A program made the position numbers and the translations under genes. A DNA stretch of 64,000 bases, from assembly GCF_021130785.1 (NCBI RefSeq), contig NC_060213.1, positions 64,456,001 through 64,520,000 on the forward strand, in the 5' to 3' direction. The DNA comes from Homalodisca vitripennis (lineage: Eukaryota; Arthropoda; Insecta; Hemiptera; Cicadellidae). This document shows positions 57,680-64,000 of the stretch, in pieces; the stretch's first letter is position 1, and the number at the start of each line of letters is the position of its first letter. The notes under the pieces are model-generated. The model was not told the DNA's origin. It ran no database searches and was given only the letters and a program-made list of their open reading frames with translations.

Positions 57680-60570
57680 ACAAGAAAGGAAACGACCTAC
57701 TAGACTTTTCTTGGGTTAGAGAGGCGTCAGAGGTTGGGGCTCTACCATGAAGCAGTGTGTTTGACATGCTATATTCTACGTAAAATCTACAAGTCTACAG
57801 ACAACTCTAAGTCTATTCTACAGGAAAAATAGTACTACAGATTTAAGTCGGCTAAACAGTAATGGAAATACACAGAGTGTACAGTTCTAAACTAAAAGCT
57901 GTTAAGAGATTCAGTTAAATTGCACTAATTCATGTACTAGTAGAAAAGTAAGGAATTTTAACAACGCTAACAGCAAACATACTTAGCATAAGTTTTCAAT
58001 TTGTTGTTGTCACTGATTTATTTTGTTCTTGGGTTTTGTTTTGTGTGGGTCTGTACTTATCGATATTGTGAATCAAATGGGAAGTACAAAACGTCTTTGA
58101 CACAAGAACTAAGGTAAGGCCTTATGCTCACTGAGTCAAAAACGCTTCTATTTGCTTCAGGTTTCAGTTTGTAATGACAAAACCCTGTCCACCTGTCCAA
58201 CCGGTCAGTCAGATGGCTTAGAAGAAGAAGAACTACAGAGAGCATCTACATGAAAAATGGAAGAAGAAAGAAAGAATATATGGAGCATAAGCGTTTTGTG
58301 ACTGTTAGGCATACTATGTGGTAAAAAATAATGAAGACACTTTTGTCCTTGTAATTAACATGAGATACTCATTGCAATTTGAGAAAATAAAATAGCCTAT
58401 CTAAAAAATATACTTACTGATTCACTATATTGTAAAGAGCAAATTTTAAAATCATCATATACAAACTTATTGTAAAATTCAATGTAACTGAATCGAAAAC
58501 AAGTGGAATATCAATGTTGTAAAATCGATCAGCAATAATATACTGTATGCCCGTAACTTCTTAGAGGATTTGGATATCTCATGGCCAGTTTATAATTTTA
58601 ATTTCTGTAAAAATTTGTCATGTTGTGAGAATGCTCTTATTATTATAAGTATTCAACTTTTGTTAACCAATTTATTGAGATAAGATTAAAATAAAATATG
58701 ATGGTAAAGATTTTCAAACAATATAAAAAAATTAGGTATAGTTTAAGTAGACCCTAATAATTAAATTAATACACCAGTTTTTAAACTCTTGGAAACTGTA
58801 ATAACTAGTTTCAACCAGCAAGCACATAATATAGTAGAGAGACCAAGCTGAGTGCCCAGAGAGCTATATTGGTGATCTTACAATAGCCGCCACTGATCAT
58901 CTTTGAGGTAATCATTATTTGTAATTGCTGTACTCGCAGTAATTATGAAATAATTGAATATTTCTTGTAACTGTACATTTTCCTCTTAAAATATTACATG
59001 GTTCATATTGGTATAGATACCTATATCATTTAAAAACAATATTAAAATATATAAACATTTTAAGATGAGCATCCAAGTATTGGCACAGCCACGACTTATG
59101 CCAAAGGCAAGATCAAATTAACATTTCAATGCCTCGTCCTGTAAAAAGTAGATCGTTTTATGAACCAAAACTTCTTTCCCTTACTCTGTCTGTCCTCATG
59201 AGCAAACACTGACATGTGCGAGGACCTTATAAAACAGAATAAGGAAGAGAGTTGATGCAATACAAGGTCGATGGTACTGATAAAAAGTGCAACTTTGAAG
59301 GATTTTAACCTGTGCTATGTCTCTAACTCGGATCCAAAGTCCGACATCTTAGACTGCTGTCATTCACAGCAAAGGAAATATATTGTGCCATATTTTATTT
59401 TATGATCCTGTTACCTCAAATGGATTATAAACCAAGGCCATACAAAGTTAAACATTTCAACAATTAATTATGTAAGTTTTTCATCCTATTCTGTCCCCTT
59501 CGAAAGAACCGGCTTTACTAATTCATAATACAGATCTCCGAGCAATTTCCCTCTACTGTAATTTGTATTCACTGGTTCAACTACATTTAATATCGTTTTC
59601 AGTATACTCACAAATTCTAAATTCTTTTCAAAAAACCTTTAGTTTTAGATTTGAACTAAAGATATTTCCAAACAAATTAGGGTGACAAAAATTTTAGGTT
59701 TTAAAATTCCAACTTTGTAAATCCTTCTCATTAACTCATCATGTATTGACAGGGACTCGTGTATGAAAATTTTGAGTTACTCTCGTATGATTGAGATGGA
59801 TACAACAAAATTGTTCATTACCAATAAAAAGAGCATCCATAAATCTTTAACCAAGTTTTAACTGTTGTTACAGAATTACAAATTATTTACCATATGAGAC
59901 ATCCTCATCAAACTGAACAGGATTATTATAAAGTTCTTCATCAATATTTTTCACATCTTGAGAAATTTAAATTCTTCTTTGCAGATAATCACTACAGAGT
60001 AGCAAGTAGAAACTTTTGATATTTATATTGAATTCAGACATTTCCATCTTGGAAACTCTGTCTTTTCTTGAAACGGACTTTTTTCCAGACATACATAGCA
60101 AACAAAATGTAATTATTACTTAGTTTTTCATGAAATTACTAGAGAAATGTCTAATAAAAAGAAATCGATTGTCAGCCACATTAATTTTATCTTGGGCCTA
60201 ATCGGGAGGATGTCATAATAGTTCAAAACTAAATGGTAAATTGTATTATATTTTACCATTTATAGGTTATAACTTTTTAATGTGATATATTTTAAATCAA
60301 ACCTTTCCAAATGTAGATAAAAGTTAAATCAGTGTAAGTTGAAGAAGTTACAATAATTTGGTTGAAAATGGCCACTTTCAATATTTTTATATCATTGGCT
60401 GATAGACACAAAAACATATATAAATAACCAGTATTTATGTATCTGTTGGTTAATTATACTGTGTAGAGCTAAATAATATCATCTACAAAAGAATTTATTA
60501 TTTGGTATTTTTCTAAATGATCAATAAACCAATTTCAACACTACCCAAACTAGCACCTCTAGTGATCTAT
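57680..60570. other. Intron sequence, nothing recognised
   Basis: AT-rich, with no coding evidence in phase with the gene. Confidence 0.4.
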
Positions 60571-60589
60571 TTTTATCGTAGGAGGGATT

Positions 60590-60880
60590 TCTGTATAAAT
60601 TTTAAGAAGAACAAGTCAAGAATGTAGCTAGGAAAAAATTGGGGTCCAGACAACTGATATTTTCCTGTAGTAGACAGAGAGTAAGGGCCCATTTTGTTCC
60701 TTAAAAGGTTCTTGACCCATTTCTTTGTTGAGAACAATCTTTCAGCAGTACATGCCAGTAACACTGAATTATTTAAATAATAATAATAGTTTACTAAAAA
60801 TGTAATTGAAAAAATTTGGAGAGGGGGGTCTGGACCCCTTGGTAGGGGGCTATCTACGTCCTTGGAACAAGTTACCATAC
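60590..60880 (-). pseudogene. hAT C-terminal dimerisation remnant with end-like sequence
   Basis: The minus strand reads NSVLLACTAERLFSTKKWVK and NLLRNKM, matching the ERSFS-LKRIKT-LR-TM block of hAT dimerisation domains. Next to it, GTCCAGACCCCCCTCTCC and CAAGGACGTAGATAG recall the G/C-rich ends of CAGTGGCGTAG-type hAT elements such as the one at 8463. Only the end of an element is kept. Confidence 0.65.
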
Positions 60881-60899
60881 GTGTTTTAATAATGCACGT

Positions 60900-62950
60900 A
60901 GACTCTAGTCTCCCAGACTATAATGTGAATATTATTTTTAGTACACTTTTTAACAAGGTATATCTATTTTAAAAATAATAATTTTCAATTTTTCATACTA
61001 TTTTGGTTAACTACTAAAATAGGTCTGTTTATAATGTAAAAGATTGAAAAACAGTTTATTTTGATACAACAATTCTAGGAAGAAATACACTTACAGTTGA
61101 GAAAATGGAGTTGCTTTCTATATAACAGATCCTAGTTAATAAACAAAATTAATTTTCAAATCAAAAGTAATTAATACTCATCCGAAAATGAATGACTTTG
61201 AATTCCGAGGTCCTCAAAATGTAAAAAATATTAAGGAAATAAGAAGTCACCCTGTATGAATGCATAATGGAAAACTTTTTAAGTGATGATACAAGTTTTT
61301 GGTTGGGTTAATTAGTTTTTTTAAACATTTCAGAGCAATTTTCTTGAAGACCGAAAAAATATTAAAAGTTCTTTGATTAACCTCAGAGAATTTGTATGTA
61401 TTTAAAGAATAAATTTTTAATCATTTTGTACTCAACACCAAGGAAAAAGATAAGAGTGTGATATTTTTTTAAATATGTATCTGCCACAGGGAATGGCACG
61501 TTATTAACAATTTATGATGGGAACATAAATTATTTACCAAAATTTTATTAAAAAAATACATGTTTTTTTACCAAAATATTACTTAAGGAAAGTATATTAT
61601 TTATACATAAAAACAAAATTACTGCATTGAATCATCTTTTATATACAGGTTGTAAATGTTTTATATCCATATTATCTTCAGATCTTTTTCTATGAGTCTG
61701 AATACAAGATACTCCCAAGGACTAATTAAATTATCTACAAATCTTGTGGAATGACAAAAACCTTTGCAATTTGTTTCGTCTACAGTATTTTAATGGTTTT
61801 GACTTAAGGATTATTCAACAATAAAACAAAATTAACCCAACCGAACAAAGATCACATCTTTTTAACAGTTGATGAGACAAATTTATAACATAATATAATA
61901 GCAATACAGTACATTATATAAAGCTATGACAGATATATGTTTCTTTTCAATTCACTTTATAACAGATGTATTTTAGTAAGAACATCGTTTACAAAGTGAG
62001 AAAGATTTAAATCACTTTAATAAACGTATTACATTTATTTCAGTAATTCCATTGCTGTTTAAGCCAAAACGGTGATATATATAAAGCTACAGTGATTAAG
62101 CTAAGGCACACAGAGCTAGCTAAAATGGAAATTTTGGATAAAGGTTTTGATAACTTACTATACAATGATATATTTTACTTTATACAATTTCAAATGTTTA
62201 AGGGATTTTACTTTATACAATTTCAAATGTTTAAGGGATTTATTTAATTTTATAATTTTGATATCAGAATTAATTAACAAGCAGAAAATAAGTAAACTTT
62301 CAGGGGTCTAAATTTCTGAGTACATATAATTGTCTGGGAAATTATAATTTAGTCAGGATATGCTCAATAATTTATTATATCATATATATATTTAGAAATG
62401 ATTTATAAGTATAAAAGAAAATGTTAATATATTTGCATGAATTAAATATGGTCAGGTCTATTCTAAAAGAACCTATTATTATGTTTAAGTATGTGAGTTT
62501 TTAACTTTTAATAAGTTGTTTATAAGTACACACATGCATATTAAGGATGTTAGTAAAAATTTATTATACGAGATATTGTATATGAATTATTATATTAAAT
62601 AAAATTTTAAACAATTTTTAATCATTCAATATCTTATTCTCGTTTACTGTATTATTTAAGTTATTTCAAAATAATTTATAATTTTTAAGTTTTGAGACGA
62701 TATTCACATAAAAGCTGTACAACATTATCATCACACTGCATACATTTACAAACAAAACGGAAAGGTGTGAACCAACATCAAAATTCGAATCAAACACCTC
62801 AACTGTGCAAGCAAAGGGGAAAACCTTTATCCACAACACAAAGGAAAAACAGCGTGGGTGGGTAACAAAAAGCGAACAGAACGGAAAAGAGAGTTAGGAA
62901 AGAGTAAACTGTGTCTACCTAACCTGTGGGCCGAGTGAAACTAACCTTAG
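60900..62950. other. Intron sequence, nothing recognised apart from a short duplication
   Basis: AT-rich first intron seen in the window. A 34-bp direct duplication is listed separately. Confidence 0.4.
62172..62240. repeat. 34-bp tandem duplication
   Basis: TTTACTTTATACAATTTCAA followed by ATGTTTAAGGGA occurs twice in tandem without change, indicating a recent local duplication. Confidence 0.85.
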
Positions 62951-62984
62951 GCAGAGGGAGAAGTTTTTGTGAACTACAACTGAC

Positions 62985-63084
62985 CTGTAGCATAGAGCCA
63001 TCAGGGCAAACGTTACAAACACCCCCCCTACCACGGACATCAGGGTACCTACTAGGAATACCGTGTTCGTGCTATGGTAGTTCT
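62985..63084 (-). CDS. Transmembrane exon of the receptor
   Basis: The exon enters after TTGATTGACCTAACAG with two bases of a codon xAG and leaves in phase 2 at CTACAG before GTCAGT. Its 32 full codons are NYHSTN followed by a hydrophobic run TVFLVGTLMSVVGGVFVTFA and LMALCY, then Arg across the junction. This is one membrane helix of about 24 residues with small-residue (GG) packing. Basic residues follow in the next exon, which sets the orientation: N-terminal side outside, C-terminal side inside. The extracellular exons must lie beyond 64 kb. A multi-pass protein is not excluded. Confidence 0.78.
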
Positions 63085-63610
63085 CTGTTAGGTCAATCAA
63101 TATTTTAAGTGTGGGAGAGTTAACATGTTTATCGTGTTGTGTTACAGAGTTAGCGTTAAATGTTTGTTTCAATGGAATTTCAATAATCAATTTCATTGTT
63201 TAATAGAACATTTTTTGAATCATTAAATTTTGCGTTCATTAAATTATAGATTTGATTATGTACCACATAACATAATGTATATTTTAATTGTAATGATAAA
63301 TTGACAAATGTATGTATGAATATTTTTATGCATGTTAAAAAACCATTAATAAGCATTGTTGTACAATTACATAGTTTATTAACACAATTTGTGATGTTGA
63401 AATAATCAGATTGAATGAAAAAGGAATTAAATTTTCAAATGTTACACATTTTTTGTGTTGTGAATGGTGAATGAAAAATGTTGTAAATACAAATCAGCAT
63501 TTGAACAAGATATTATGGTGAAAATTTAGTGTGAGAAAGTGAGTGTGTTAAATGTGTTTGTGAAAAATTGAAAAAGTCAAAGAAAACGAAGCAGTAGTCA
63601 CAAATTACAG

Positions 63611-63807
63611 ACATTGTTTCAAAGGAGTGGGATTATATTACAAAGTACAACCAGTTCGGAGAGCAAACAGCATTTGTTGGAACGATTACCCGCCGGACGC
63701 AGTGTTGATCCACCCATGCACAGACATAAAAAACGGGAAAAGACGAAGCAAAATGAGAAAACAAATCAAACAGACCAGAAGTGCGGAGGGAGAGGTCGAA
63801 AGAGCAG
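63611..63807 (+). other. Possible plus-strand exon of unknown gene
   Basis: AATTACAG precedes and GTGAGAAG follows a 197-bp segment that is open in one frame (GLYYKVQPVRRANSICWNDY and onward, ending Lys/Arg/Glu-rich). GC and CG content are raised relative to the flanks. No domain is recognised, and the minus strand is also open here. It may equally be an exon shadow or 5' untranslated sequence. Confidence 0.2.
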
Positions 63808-64000
63808 GTGAGAAGTGGGAGGTGAGAAGAAATGGTAAAGCGAAAATCGGTTAACGAGGAAAATTCCTCGGCGGTCACTGCGCAACATGGCTGCCAAACT
63901 TATAAAGAAAAACACACCAGAATTAGTAAAACACTGAAAAATATACACATATTATAGTTGTATGTACAGTACGCTAATGCTACAACACGGCATGATAATA

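Larger units (their letters stand above)
27360..63084 (-). other. 3' part of a gene for a single-pass membrane receptor or adhesion protein
   Basis: Ten minus-strand exons join into one reading frame: 62985-63084, 54817-54966, 51880-51954, 50517-50587, 48709-48929, 46373-46571, 44776-44874, 40315-40495, 34318-34492 and 27360-27591. Every adjacent pair keeps codon phase at GT-AG borders except the 40315/34492 join, which needs an extra exon of length 3n+2. The product has a membrane helix, then a cytoplasmic tail of about 465 residues rich in Ser, acidic, His and Pro residues. The outside part must lie to the right of the window. Tail size and composition suit adhesion or guidance receptors. 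It lacks the NWD-type C-terminal motif I would expect of Dachsous and Fat4. I do not recognise the gene, so no symbol is given. Confidence 0.85.

Noticed and set aside
27360..63084. Assignment to Fat4 or Dachsous
   Set aside because: The tail lacks the NWD-type C-terminal block expected in those proteins, and the rest could not be matched from memory.

Overview
This window looks like arthropod, most likely insect, nuclear DNA. It is strongly AT-rich, has no bacterial-style gene packing, shows short exons split by kilobase introns with GT-AG borders, and carries many decayed hAT, mariner, pogo and non-LTR elements. No complete gene lies inside it. The species cannot be named from the sequence.

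Region 1 (about 1-13.1 kb) is a transposon nest. Pieces of a minus-strand non-LTR retrotransposon (1.28-3.75 kb) are followed by a 9.28-kb BED-finger hAT element at 3794-13075. Its terminal repeats are flanked by a perfect 8-bp duplication, CTCTAGAA. Inside it sit a block of about 180-bp repeats (4.2-8.2 kb), a second hAT element (8463-10443) with its own duplication, ATGGCATC, and a 690-bp tandem duplication of part of the transposase.

Region 2 (13.1-20.4 kb) holds inverted copies of a retrotransposon 3' tail, a decayed plus-strand non-LTR element with endonuclease, reverse transcriptase and C-terminal parts (15.6-18.75 kb), and further dispersed repeats. Region 3 (20.4-27.3 kb) is AT-rich, without recognisable genes, and contains one GC-rich patch near 23.3 kb.

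Region 4 (27.36 kb to the right edge) is the 3' part of one gene on the minus strand. Ten exons were found by matching open frame, splice signals and codon phase: a membrane-spanning exon near 63.0 kb, then nine exons for a cytoplasmic tail of about 465 residues, ending at a stop codon at 27360. One join (40.3 to 34.5 kb) does not keep phase, so at least one short exon is missing. Two micro-exon candidates are proposed (57.65 kb and 39.9 kb). The product is probably a type I membrane receptor or adhesion protein whose outside part lies beyond 64 kb; I do not recognise the family with confidence. Its introns contain a long-inverted-repeat element that lies in the last intron (28.37-29.31 kb), a mariner fossil (33.4-34.05 kb), a pogo-type MITE (35.2 kb), a reverse transcriptase scrap (41.6 kb), a zf-TTF hAT transposase fossil (43.4-44.55 kb) and a hAT dimerisation remnant (60.65 kb).
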